From NCBI GenBank assembly GCA_963731745.1, contig CAVSWT010000009.1, forward strand, positions 172,917-236,916: a stretch of 64,000 nucleotides of DNA, in the 5' to 3' direction. Below, piece by piece: positions 8,566 through 16,846 of this stretch. Position numbers and translations under genes: made by a program. The number at the start of each line of letters is the position of its first letter. The stretch's first letter is position 1. Origin of the DNA: CAVSWT01 sp963731745 (GTDB lineage Bacteria > Bacteroidota > Ignavibacteria > Ignavibacteriales > Ignavibacteriaceae). Below the pieces are notes generated by a model. It had not been told where the DNA came from. It searched no databases and saw only the letters and a list, made by a program, of their open reading frames with translations.

Positions 8566-8592
8566 AAACGGGATCCGTTTAAGATCCCGTTT
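8566..8592 (-). terminator. Terminator of the T9SS protease gene
   Basis: Perfect 10-bp arms AAACGGGATC (8566-8575) and GATCCCGTTT (8583-8592) with a 7-nt loop, followed by a T-run on the minus strand. It lies 57 bp after the stop of the 977-residue protein gene. Confidence 0.85.
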
Positions 8593-8622
8593 AGATTAAA
8601 CAATAAACATTGCAGTCCTATT

Positions 8623-8641
8623 CCTCTTCCCTTGGGAGAGG
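8623..8641. repeat. Short REP-like palindrome after the protease gene
   Basis: CCTCTTCCC and GGGAGAGG pair with one bulged T around TT. It sits between the stop codon at 8649 and the terminator and resembles other G/C-rich extragenic palindromes of this window, but from a different family. Confidence 0.4.
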
Positions 8642-8648
8642 CCGATCC

Positions 8649-11582
8649 TTATTTCAACATTATTAGCTTAGCTGATTTCTCAAACACTTCATATTTTCCT
8701 TCTCTTGAAACAGCTCTGAACCTATAAATATAAATCCCGCTTGATACTTGTTCGTTATAATTGTTCGTTCCATTCCAAACTATATTTTGTGTCCCAGCAT
8801 ATTGTGATGAAATAAAAAATGATTTTACTTCATTTCCAAGTATGTCATATATTTTTAATTCAACATCCGACATTCTTGGAAGATTATAGGATATAGTTGT
8901 TGTTGGGTTGAATGGGTTAGGATAATTGCCGAGTAAACTGTATTCTTTCGGCGTTTCTACTTTATTGATATTTGCTGACTTATTAAATGTATTAGAACCA
9001 GGTAACTGATTTGAATGAATACTTACATAAGTTTCTATTTCATAGTCAATATCTGCAAGTTCCGAAGGTAATAATGATTCAGTGTTTTTAGAAACATTGT
9101 TAAATAAAGAAGTCGCCTTTTCGATATTATTATCGTTGTATAAAGCAATAAATAAGTTATTTACATTTGCTTTAGCAGCAAGGACAGTATTTGGGTTTTC
9201 AGAAATTACTTCTTCATTAACTTTTTTTGCCATTTGTATGTTACCTTGCTTTAGATATAAATATGATAATAGCAGTTTATGATCTTTGGAAGCCTCTTTA
9301 GGTAATGAATTAAAATAATTTATTAAATCGTCGCCATCATCATTAGTATAACAATTGTATAGTGCAATGTAAGCAGATTGATCATCGGGGTGCTTACTTA
9401 AGTATGATATAAAAAAACTTTTAGCTGCCTTATAATCTTTTTTATTTAACAAAATAAAACCACTAAAAATTGAATTTGGATCATTTTGGGTTATTGTAAC
9501 TGGTTCTTCAATACTATTTGAAGTTATCGCTCCATTATCATTTGTCACTGCTTTTTGTAAGCTGCCGAATGGATCATCTTGAAGTGGATTATCTGTATAT
9601 AAATGAGAGCCGGAACCTTGGGAAAATTTATTCGGATCAGGTGGAAAAGCGCCCCACCAATTATACATTGCATATAAATTGCTTGGATATGTTGGATATG
9701 ATGTTCCTACTATTGCATTTTTTGTATTATCATGAATACTATTATGGGAATTATCAATATACGAACCTTGATATCCAAATTGACCAATAGAATTACGGTA
9801 AATATTTATTCCTACATTACAATTTGTAATATGATTATTTCCGTTATAAAAAGAAGAATAATCTGAAGCTATAGCCATCGCACTCCAAATTCCTCCTATC
9901 CCCCAATCACAAAAGCTTATATCATTTTCATATACTACACCAATACAACCGCCGCCAATTAGTATACCTACACCCCTTGTTTGATTAGGGCTTGTTTTGG
10001 AAATAGTATTTCCATAACAGCTTACTGTTGAAGAACCTTCTATATCTATTGAATGCCCAATACTATTACTCGTTAAATTATTATAAAAAATTGAACCTGT
10101 TGAACCTGAAGAATATATAGAGATATAATTATTAATGAAACTACAATTAGATATTTCAAAATTTTGAATGTTTATTTCTCTTACTTCATTTCCATATTGG
10201 ATAGTAGCGTGGCGAATATATGATCCCGAAGCGCCTGCACCATTTAATTCTATACTTCCCCAGCTATTATATGTACTGCCTGATTGAGACGTAAAAGTAC
10301 ACCCATCTGCCTCCAGTTTGCCATATACAATTAATGACGTATTATTCGGGAATCTCATAACGGATGTTGGAGAAACTTTTAATACTTTCCCGGATGGGAC
10401 AGTAATCGTTCCAGTGACTGTTATGTCTCCACACCAGTAAGTTGTATCAGCAGTTAAAGTCCCGGATGTAACAAATGAATTTGGAACATTCCCAATTTTA
10501 ATAGGAATAGTAGCAGTGTGATGATAGTTATCATTATCAGTTCCGCCAGTAGAAAGAGTTGCCAGAACATTGCCATTTGCATCTCTATTCCATAAATATC
10601 CATTTGGCAATGTCGGAATGTTTATATAACTACTATAGTCGTTTGATTCATACACTAACACTTTTCCACAACCATATGAGGCTTTAACCTTCCAATTATC
10701 CCAGGCAACTATATAATCACCATAAGGATAAACATCTTGAAAAGACTGGTGAACACGCCCCACATATGGAGTATTAACATTATATGGATAATTTGGCTCA
10801 TCATCATATAGCCAAATATAATCCTCAATTCCGGTGGGAGTACCATTATAATCACATACGGCACTTCTCTGATCTTTATCTTCATCTGTGAGATTAAAAA
10901 CATAGTTATTGATATTAGTCATTTTGTTCATTACAACTGGCGGAATTAGATTGTCTCTGTGCCCTAAGCCGACTAGATGTCCCATTTCATGCAACAAAAT
11001 AGGTTTAAAAGGAGTTATGTATTGAGGATTTGTTGGTTGTTCGAGCGTTGTTGACCACTCAAAATTTCTAAATGCATTTCCATTTAATATGATTCCAGTT
11101 TGTGCATACTGGGAATAAGAACCAGAAGAGAATTGTACAAATTGATATTGTGGGGGATACCATTGATCAACAGTTGTAACAGCAAATGCTGTAAATCCTT
11201 TATGATCATCGTCCGGGAAAATAAAATAATCATCTACGAATCTCATTGGACAAGCAGGGAATGTCTCGGATTTAGACAAACTCAAACATCCACCACTATT
11301 CCATTGACTTATACAATTATCAGCTTGCTGTTTAATTTCATTCTTATAGAAGAACAATTCACTCGGGTAATCTATATTTTCTGTGTCGAATTCTTGTACA
11401 GTAAGTCCACTTTGTTTTATGTTATTACTCCAATATACAATATTATCATGATTTCCGTCTGTAGTAGAATAGACTGCAGCATTGTATTCATCAAAATATA
11501 AATAGCCATATCCCTGCGCATATTGTACGCTATAAAATAAAATTAAAATTAAAATTGTAAAATAAATATTTTTCATTTTCAT
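8649..11582 (-). CDS. Secreted metzincin-like protease with beta-helix, TPR and T9SS sorting domain
   Basis: A 977-residue exported protein. A signal peptide (about residues 1-22, ending YAQG) is followed by a metalloprotease domain with HEMGHLVGLGH near residues 197-207. This is the HExxHxxGxxH zinc site of metzincins, with a plausible Met-turn in VVMNKM. Residues about 390-680 are Asn/Ser/Gly-rich with repeating short strands, like a right-handed beta-helix. Residues about 715-870 look like TPR helices. The last 95 residues carry the NYPNPFNPTT sorting motif of type IX secretion. It is probably released or attached at the surface to degrade proteins. The start overlaps the stop of the upstream gene by 4 nt. 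Confidence 0.8.
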   Translation of the reverse strand: MKMKNIYFTILILILFYSVQYAQGYGYLYFDEYNAAVYSTTDGNHDNIVYWSNNIKQSGLTVQEFDTENIDYPSELFFYKNEIKQQADNCISQWNSGGCLSLSKSETFPACPMRFVDDYFIFPDDDHKGFTAFAVTTVDQWYPPQYQFVQFSSGSYSQYAQTGIILNGNAFRNFEWSTTLEQPTNPQYITPFKPILLHEMGHLVGLGHRDNLIPPVVMNKMTNINNYVFNLTDEDKDQRSAVCDYNGTPTGIEDYIWLYDDEPNYPYNVNTPYVGRVHQSFQDVYPYGDYIVAWDNWKVKASYGCGKVLVYESNDYSSYINIPTLPNGYLWNRDANGNVLATLSTGGTDNDNYHHTATIPIKIGNVPNSFVTSGTLTADTTYWCGDITVTGTITVPSGKVLKVSPTSVMRFPNNTSLIVYGKLEADGCTFTSQSGSTYNSWGSIELNGAGASGSYIRHATIQYGNEVREINIQNFEISNCSFINNYISIYSSGSTGSIFYNNLTSNSIGHSIDIEGSSTVSCYGNTISKTSPNQTRGVGILIGGGCIGVVYENDISFCDWGIGGIWSAMAIASDYSSFYNGNNHITNCNVGINIYRNSIGQFGYQGSYIDNSHNSIHDNTKNAIVGTSYPTYPSNLYAMYNWWGAFPPDPNKFSQGSGSHLYTDNPLQDDPFGSLQKAVTNDNGAITSNSIEEPVTITQNDPNSIFSGFILLNKKDYKAAKSFFISYLSKHPDDQSAYIALYNCYTNDDGDDLINYFNSLPKEASKDHKLLLSYLYLKQGNIQMAKKVNEEVISENPNTVLAAKANVNNLFIALYNDNNIEKATSLFNNVSKNTESLLPSELADIDYEIETYVSIHSNQLPGSNTFNKSANINKVETPKEYSLLGNYPNPFNPTTTISYNLPRMSDVELKIYDILGNEVKSFFISSQYAGTQNIVWNGTNNYNEQVSSGIYIYRFRAVSREGKYEVFEKSAKLIMLK

Positions 11583-12424
11583 TCCCCCTCCAAAGGCAAA
11601 ACATATTTTTTAATAAATGAATTTTTAAAATTGCTCCATTGCGTCTCCATTGAAATTTGAAAGTAATTATTTGGTGTATAAATTGTTCCATTAATGATTG
11701 GATAAATCCCACAATTATTGTCTGGGAGAATTTGTAATGCAAATGTTATACAAGTATCTTCAGTACAACCTCTAAATCTGGGTTTTATTGGAATAAAGTA
11801 AGAACTGTTAACTTTAAAAGCATCATTCAAATCGTTTGAGTTTGAATTATTGCTACAGTCTTTTAGCCACCAATTTAGATAACTTATTACAACTTTGGTT
11901 TTAGTTTGAAATCTTTTTTCCCCTTTAATTATTTCTTCTATCTCACAATTTAAATTAGTCTGAGTAAATTTCATACTATCCACTGAGCTTGTATATTTAC
12001 TATGGGTAACGTTTTCAATCTTTACTCGGAGAAAATAAGGAATACTTATAATTTTAGTAAATTCTTTCCCTAAATTTTCTTCTAATAAATTAAAAAATAT
12101 GCCTCTTTTCAGCTGTGGTGTGATTTCATTCGAATTTAAACCAGCTTTTCTATTTTTAGAAAATTGCGTTGATTCGTTTAAAATATATCTATCATAACCA
12201 ATCGGATCTTCTAAAATGGCTTTATAATATTTTTTCGCCAGATTATTTATTTCATTGTGCGAATAAAATTTAGTTAAGCGGTGAGATTCTTGATCATAGT
12301 CTTTTGAAATAACATTAAGAGTATCAAAAAATTCTTCAACGTTTTTGCTAATAGGATATTTATTTTGTGAAAATGTTAATCCAGATAAACAAAAATAAGA
12401 AATAATCAAAAACAAGATTTTCAT
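11579..12424 (-). CDS. Exported protein of unknown function
   Basis: 281 residues with a clear signal peptide (hydrophobic stretch to about residue 19, ending TFSQ). The ATG is preceded by AAAGGAG. The mature part has four Cys residues in its C-terminal half (LNCEIEE, KDCSNN, FRGCTEDTC) and one in NNCGIY, consistent with an oxidising compartment. No known domain is recognised. Its stop overlaps the ATG of the T9SS protease gene, so the two are translationally coupled and likely act together, for example as an inhibitor, chaperone or co-secreted partner; this is inference. Confidence 0.7.
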   Translation of the reverse strand: MKILFLIISYFCLSGLTFSQNKYPISKNVEEFFDTLNVISKDYDQESHRLTKFYSHNEINNLAKKYYKAILEDPIGYDRYILNESTQFSKNRKAGLNSNEITPQLKRGIFFNLLEENLGKEFTKIISIPYFLRVKIENVTHSKYTSSVDSMKFTQTNLNCEIEEIIKGEKRFQTKTKVVISYLNWWLKDCSNNSNSNDLNDAFKVNSSYFIPIKPRFRGCTEDTCITFALQILPDNNCGIYPIINGTIYTPNNYFQISMETQWSNFKNSFIKKYVLPLEGE

Positions 12425-12755
12425 TTTTTCTCCTTTATTCTTTTAACAATATTTTATAAACAAGTGATTAAATTAATAGAGAAGTATGTCTTAAAATTAT
12501 GTAAACCCAGTAAAATAAAACTCAACGGTTAGAAATAAATTAGATTGATTAGTATTTCTTAAATTACAAGATAAGTTAAGACTTAGAATAATAAAAACGG
12601 ACGAATTAAGAAACTCCACTTTAATTTACACCCCTAAAGAAACAATAACTTATTTTTTTATCTAAAAAAATTTTCTGTTTGTAACTTACATTTAGTACAA
12701 CAAGAAATAAATACGGGATACTCGTATAAAAAATACGAGTATCCCGTATTTATAA
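12425..12755. other. Intergenic region
   Basis: 331 bp between the exported-protein gene and the LuxR-type gene. Apart from the long hairpin at 12707-12753 and the expected promoter of the 281-residue protein gene, I see no gene or repeat. Confidence 0.5.
12707..12753 (-). terminator. Perfect 21-bp stem hairpin directly after the LuxR-type gene
   Basis: Arms 12707-12727 and 12733-12753 are fully complementary around an A5 loop, with core ATACGGGATACTCG. It begins 2 bp after the stop of the HTH gene. On the minus strand only a short T/A-rich tail follows, so it probably terminates that gene. The perfect, symmetrical stem is longer than needed and could also bind a dimeric protein. Confidence 0.6.
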
Positions 12756-13013
12756 TTATATGACTATTCCAATCAATTCTTTTATTACATCTAAATTAAT
12801 AGCGGCAAAGCAAGTTAATTCTGCTGTAGATTTTAAATTTAGTTTTTTCAATAGATGTGTTTTATGTGTGTCTGCAGTTCGGTGAGATATAAACAGCTTA
12901 TCCGCTATCTCCCTATTCCTTAAGCCTTCAGCAATTAATAATAAAATCTCTTTCTCTCTTTTTGATAGGTATAAAATATTTTTATTAACCTGTAAATTGT
13001 TACCTTGATTCAT
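12756..13013 (-). CDS. Standalone LuxR-type HTH regulator
   Basis: 85 residues, consisting almost entirely of a GerE/LuxR C-terminal DNA-binding domain: LSKREKEILLLIAEGLRNRE, then IADKLFISHRTADTHKTHLLKKL. No receiver or ligand domain precedes it, unlike NarL- or LuxR-type regulators, and no such domain is broken upstream. A GGGAAG motif lies at Shine-Dalgarno distance. Its neighbours are exported proteins, so it may control them. Targets are unknown. Confidence 0.8.
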   Translation of the reverse strand: MNQGNNLQVNKNILYLSKREKEILLLIAEGLRNREIADKLFISHRTADTHKTHLLKKLNLKSTAELTCFAAINLDVIKELIGIVI

Positions 13014-13440
13014 TGCTTCCCTTTCTAATTTCTAGTAGTGTTTAAAATAAAATCATCTCGCTTCCCTAATTAAATATTTTTCAATTGTGATCACTCTCCC
13101 TTACTTATTTCCTTCTCTTATATTTAATGTAAGTAATTCTTTACTTAAAAAAATCAGTATAAATACCTAAAGTTTCCCACACTCTTGAGAAATAATTATT
13201 TGGGAATTTTAATATTAAAATTGAAATGAAATAATCTGATTGGTTTTTAATTTTCTCCCACATCTTATACCCCAAGTGTTAGCAGTAAATTTTATATTTG
13301 GACGATTACAAAAAACTAAAAATAAAACTTAAAATCAAATTAAGTTTTTATTATGTTAAAATTTGAAAAAAACTTTATCTTGTCCATATCATTAACACTA
13401 ATTATTGAAAATCTATTCATGTCATTTTACCCATAAAAAA
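13014..13440. other. Intergenic region
   Basis: Non-coding, AT-rich. It must hold the LuxR-type gene promoter. The part around 13190-13310 resembles 2481-2570 upstream of the lipoprotein gene. No ORF of note. Confidence 0.4.
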
Positions 13441-13463
13441 AACGCCCCAATTAATGAGGCGTT
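13441..13463 (-). terminator. Terminator of the 226-residue protein gene
   Basis: The AACGCC and GGCGTT stem extended by CAAT/TAATG pairing, with a T-run on the minus strand (A-run 13435-13442 on plus). It is the same element as at 8142-8164. Confidence 0.75.
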
Positions 13464-13495
13464 CAACGTAATTAATTTATTAAGAAATTATTTTA

Positions 13496-14176
13496 CTATT
13501 GCGCTGGAGTTTGTACCGGTACTTCAACGTCCCCATTCCCGCTTGTTCTTCCTTTGGGTATCGACTTAAACTGTAAAAGTATTTCCGGGTTTTTTGCAAA
13601 ACATGTTTTTGCAAAGCTCCTGGCTTTAAACGCTAAGTCTTTTACCTTTGCAGAAGAATCGTCCCGCACCACTGTTGCCGTTGCCTGCAGCTTCTTGGCA
13701 TTTTCCTGGCTTGCGTCCGCTGCAACTAATAACCCGTAAGATGAATTTAGCCCGTCTATATCTTCCTGTGTCAACCCGTTTTCTAATAATGTATCATGGT
13801 ATTCGTTTGCAAGATGTATTATATACTCGGTTAATGAGCGCAGCGTCTTAACTGAATTTGGAATTGTGTCTCCTACTTTAAACAGTTTTGTCTTTGCAGG
13901 GTCTTTTCCAAACGCACTTTTGGCCGCATTTTTTACTTGCTGTACAACTAATGTTACTGACTTTATTGCATCATTTTGTTCTGCAGTTTTTTCAGATACC
14001 AGCTTTACCGCTCTTTGCTGCGCTGCTTCTTTTTGCACCAGGTCATTGCATGCATTTACAAAGGCTGTATACCTTGTATCCGTGAAACCTTTGGCAGTCA
14101 TGGCTTCCCGGTTTCCGTCGATTGCTTTTAATAAAGCATCATTATCCTGGATTTGATAATCGATTTTCTTAGACAT
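13496..14176 (-). CDS. Helical protein of unknown function, full-length copy
   Basis: The preferred start is the ATG at 14176 (MSKKIDYQI), which has GGGAG at good spacing. A longer frame to 14230 exists but lacks a Shine-Dalgarno site. The 226-residue product is mostly alpha-helical and Ala/Lys/Gln-rich, has no signal peptide or membrane segment, and ends in a Pro/Gln-rich tail (EVPVQTPAQ). I do not recognise a family. A truncated near-identical copy lies at 8197-8535, which points to a multicopy or recently duplicated gene. Confidence 0.7.
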   Translation of the reverse strand: MSKKIDYQIQDNDALLKAIDGNREAMTAKGFTDTRYTAFVNACNDLVQKEAAQQRAVKLVSEKTAEQNDAIKSVTLVVQQVKNAAKSAFGKDPAKTKLFKVGDTIPNSVKTLRSLTEYIIHLANEYHDTLLENGLTQEDIDGLNSSYGLLVAADASQENAKKLQATATVVRDDSSAKVKDLAFKARSFAKTCFAKNPEILLQFKSIPKGRTSGNGDVEVPVQTPAQ

Positions 14177-14802
14177 TTTTGTCTCCCTATATTTTTTAAT
14201 GAATAAATTAATTAAACGAACTACGAACAATTAAAATTTCATCAGACCTAAATGTTTTATAAACTCAATTTCTTTAAAAGAAATTAGGTTTATCATTTGC
14301 AAGGTTTATTTGCAATGTCAAACTGAGCGCTGCTGAAGTATGGCTGATAAGATAAATTAGAATAGTTGTGATTGTGTCTGTTCAATTCTCCCTTTACTTG
14401 TAAATTCTACTCTCCTATTATTAAAAATTCCCCGTAATCCCATAACAGCGCTTATTTATACCATAATTATGCCAAAAGTTCAATTTTATTTTAAAAAAGC
14501 AGAAAAACTAATATTTATTGCGTTGGAAAGTCTCTTTAAGTGATCGGAAACTTTATTTAAGCCTGTGAAAATTCTATTTGAGTGGTTGGAAAATCTCTTT
14601 AAGTCTTTGGAAACTCTCCTTAAGCCTTTAGAGGTTACATTTATGTTAGTGGAAAATCTCTTTAAGCCTTTGGAGGTTCTCTTTATGTCATTGGAAAATC
14701 TCTTTAAGCCATTTGTATTTTTCTTTTAAGATTTTTGTAGTTTTATTTAAGCGTCGATTGGCTGTTACCAGCCATTTCATGTTTGTCTTGAAATGTTTTT
14801 TT
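14177..14802. other. Gene-poor stretch with 21-bp tandem repeat
   Basis: About 620 bp without a standard ORF. The part 14524-14729 is a degenerate tandem repeat, listed separately. The stretch 14320-14345 resembles a fragment of a common dispersed repeat (CAAACTGAGCGCTGC). Nothing else is evident. Confidence 0.5.
14524..14729. repeat. Degenerate tandem repeat, 21-bp period, about 9 units
   Basis: Units follow GGAAAATCTCTTTAAGnnTTT with a regular 21-nt spacing. Because 21 is a multiple of three, the array is open on both strands. The plus frame reads heptads such as LENLFKP and LETLLKP, ending with TAA at 14727. The minus frame reads heptads such as KGLKRFS from 14726 to about 14493. Neither frame has a convincing ATG with a ribosome-binding site. 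Confidence 0.7.
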
Positions 14803-16476
14803 TTATTCAGAACTTAGTCTTATTAATTTCCCATTTACAATTAATGATTTACCTTCGGCAAACTTTAATGTTGTGCCCTGCTTTAAATTTAATGTTACAC
14901 CGGAAGGAACAATAAAGTCGCCGGAAAATTCAAATGTCTCTGCCGGTAATGTAGTGTTTTGATGAATAGTTATATCTTGAACTTCAGTTTCCACTTCCAT
15001 GTAACTTCCCGGGTTGCTTTTTATATAAACTGAAATATTTTTTGTATTGCCTGAACCGGGATTAGTCCAGGGCGCAAAAACTCGATTGTAATTAATATTA
15101 AAAGCTGTATGCCCATTCCCTTTCCATCCCGCAAATAATGTATATGGCTTGCCCCCTAAACCATCATCATCTAGAACAAAAATTTCATACTTGCCTCCTG
15201 TAAATTTTGGTCTAGTATGAGGTATGTAATCTCTAAAATCATATCCGTTTCTATCCGCTTTAAGTTTTTGGTAAACGGGTAATTCCCCTTTTCCGCCGTA
15301 AGGATGTGGAATCCAATAAGGATTAGCCCAATCGAATTTACCATCCGCCGTTTCAACATCATAAGTCGGATGATATGCTGTACCTATAACTTTATAAATC
15401 ATTAATCCCTTTCCGTCAACCTGATCAACATCTGAATCGTACATTGATAACTGCATATGGTTTTCAACATAATAAGAATCATTTGTTCCTGGAATTGGAA
15501 TTTTTAAAGCTTTGCCTGTCGTAACAAAATCCGTAAGCGAATCCACTTCATTATTTGTTACTACAATGGGTTTAATCCAGCCCATTCTTTCTCTTTCAAA
15601 AGCATTTGCACAGTAACCCACAATCGGCATTATTCCCCACATACCAGCAAATTGGGTTTGCCCGCCGTTATACGTAAAACCATTATAAGCAGGATGGCCG
15701 GAACCAAACAATAGATGCCCAAATTCATGTTTCATAGATTCAAGAGTGATTCGCATTCCTAAATTTCCACCCGAATTGGTTATCCCTGAACCTGGAAAAC
15801 GAAATGAGATTTTTTTACCATCTAAAATAGTGTCCATTACTCCACTGCCATTGCCAAGCTGCGCAATTCCACTTGCATTGGGAGGCCAGGTAAGTGTTCT
15901 ATACAGAACTAATATTAAATCTACTTTACCATCAGGAACTTTCGAATGGGAATTAATGCCAAATCTCCAGTTATCATAATCTGCATAATTTATTTGGGAA
16001 TTTAATGCTGCTAAAACTTCCCGGGTCGCAAATCCAAAAGCGGTATTCTTTTTTCCGCCTGCAAGGGTATCCCGATAATATTTTTCTGTATGCTTTGTTA
16101 TTGCAAAGTAACCATTTCCATACATCCTTAAAGAATTAAATGACATTTGCTTGTAATAATCTGAAAAGCTCCATGGAGTAGAGGTTTGATTCAAAGAAGT
16201 ATCAAGATAAGTATTTAGAAAAGTTGGAGCTTTGTTGGGAGCCCAGTAAGCACTATGTGAGTTAACAGTATCATCTTTGAATTGAATGAAAATAGCGAGA
16301 GCCTTTATTTCACCTTTTGAAGTGATATTTAAACCTTGCTTGATTACGTCATCTTTATTTTCAGAACCGCTATTAAAATAATTCCCTTCAGCATTTTCGC
16401 TTTGTGAAAATATCACAGAAGAAGTGAAAGATAATAGCAGCATTAATTTGAATATTAATCTATTCATTTTGTTCAC
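14803..16476 (-). CDS. Secreted M6-like metalloprotease
   Basis: 557 residues with a signal peptide (to about residue 25, ending VIFSQ). The catalytic site is HEFGHLLFGSGH, an HExxH with a downstream His, as in M6 (immune inhibitor A-like) peptidases. A segment on glycine-rich substrates and a MWGIMPI sequence follows, compatible with a Met-turn. The C-terminus ends in a VPSGVTLNL/SLIVNGKL module that also occurs in the 977-residue protease, where it continues into a beta-helix and T9SS domain. Here the protein stops right after it, with no sorting domain, so it may be truncated or use another exit route. Confidence 0.75.
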   Translation of the reverse strand: MNKMNRLIFKLMLLLSFTSSVIFSQSENAEGNYFNSGSENKDDVIKQGLNITSKGEIKALAIFIQFKDDTVNSHSAYWAPNKAPTFLNTYLDTSLNQTSTPWSFSDYYKQMSFNSLRMYGNGYFAITKHTEKYYRDTLAGGKKNTAFGFATREVLAALNSQINYADYDNWRFGINSHSKVPDGKVDLILVLYRTLTWPPNASGIAQLGNGSGVMDTILDGKKISFRFPGSGITNSGGNLGMRITLESMKHEFGHLLFGSGHPAYNGFTYNGGQTQFAGMWGIMPIVGYCANAFERERMGWIKPIVVTNNEVDSLTDFVTTGKALKIPIPGTNDSYYVENHMQLSMYDSDVDQVDGKGLMIYKVIGTAYHPTYDVETADGKFDWANPYWIPHPYGGKGELPVYQKLKADRNGYDFRDYIPHTRPKFTGGKYEIFVLDDDGLGGKPYTLFAGWKGNGHTAFNINYNRVFAPWTNPGSGNTKNISVYIKSNPGSYMEVETEVQDITIHQNTTLPAETFEFSGDFIVPSGVTLNLKQGTTLKFAEGKSLIVNGKLIRLSSE

Positions 16477-16793
16477 AATTTTATTAATGAAATCATTTCT
16501 TTATGTCAAAAAGAAGCTACACATCATTCATGTTAAAACGGCATAATACGTAAGCAAACTTAGTTCAGCTTTAAAAGTTAGTGAAAAATAAATATTCTGA
16601 ATCAAGTTTGGAATGACACGAATTACTTTTTATTGTAGCCGCGCAGCTTTGATAATAATATAACTTTATTAATTATTGAAGCTTACAAAAAAAATAGGTA
16701 AAAAATATTTACAAAAATCTACTGAATATTAATGTTCACAAAAAATTTCCTTTATAAATCAATTTAATATTTTTAAAGTTTTTTAAATAAAAA
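16477..16793. other. Intergenic region
   Basis: 317 bp upstream of the M6-like protease gene and downstream of flgE. It should carry the protease promoter. No ORF or repeat is seen other than the flgE terminator at its edge. Confidence 0.4.
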
Positions 16794-16817
16794 AAGGCAG
16801 ACTAGTTTGTCTGCCTT
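16794..16817 (-). terminator. Terminator of the flagellar operon
   Basis: Perfect 9-bp arms AAGGCAGAC and GTCTGCCTT with a 6-nt loop, followed by a T-run on the minus strand. It lies 30 bp after the flgE stop and closes the long che/flagellar gene run. Confidence 0.9.
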
Positions 16818-16846
16818 AAGTTTTATTATGTTTTTTAAATGATTTT

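Noticed and set aside
8497..8727. 76-residue plus-strand ORF
   Set aside because: It overlaps the terminator, a REP-like palindrome and the 3' end of the protease gene on the other strand, with no coding features.
13554..14156. Plus-strand ORFs across the 226-residue protein gene
   Set aside because: They are shadow frames; the minus-strand gene has a good ribosome-binding site, a terminator and a near-identical copy elsewhere.
14524..14729. CRISPR array
   Set aside because: Units are contiguous 21-bp tandem repeats without spacers and there are no cas genes.
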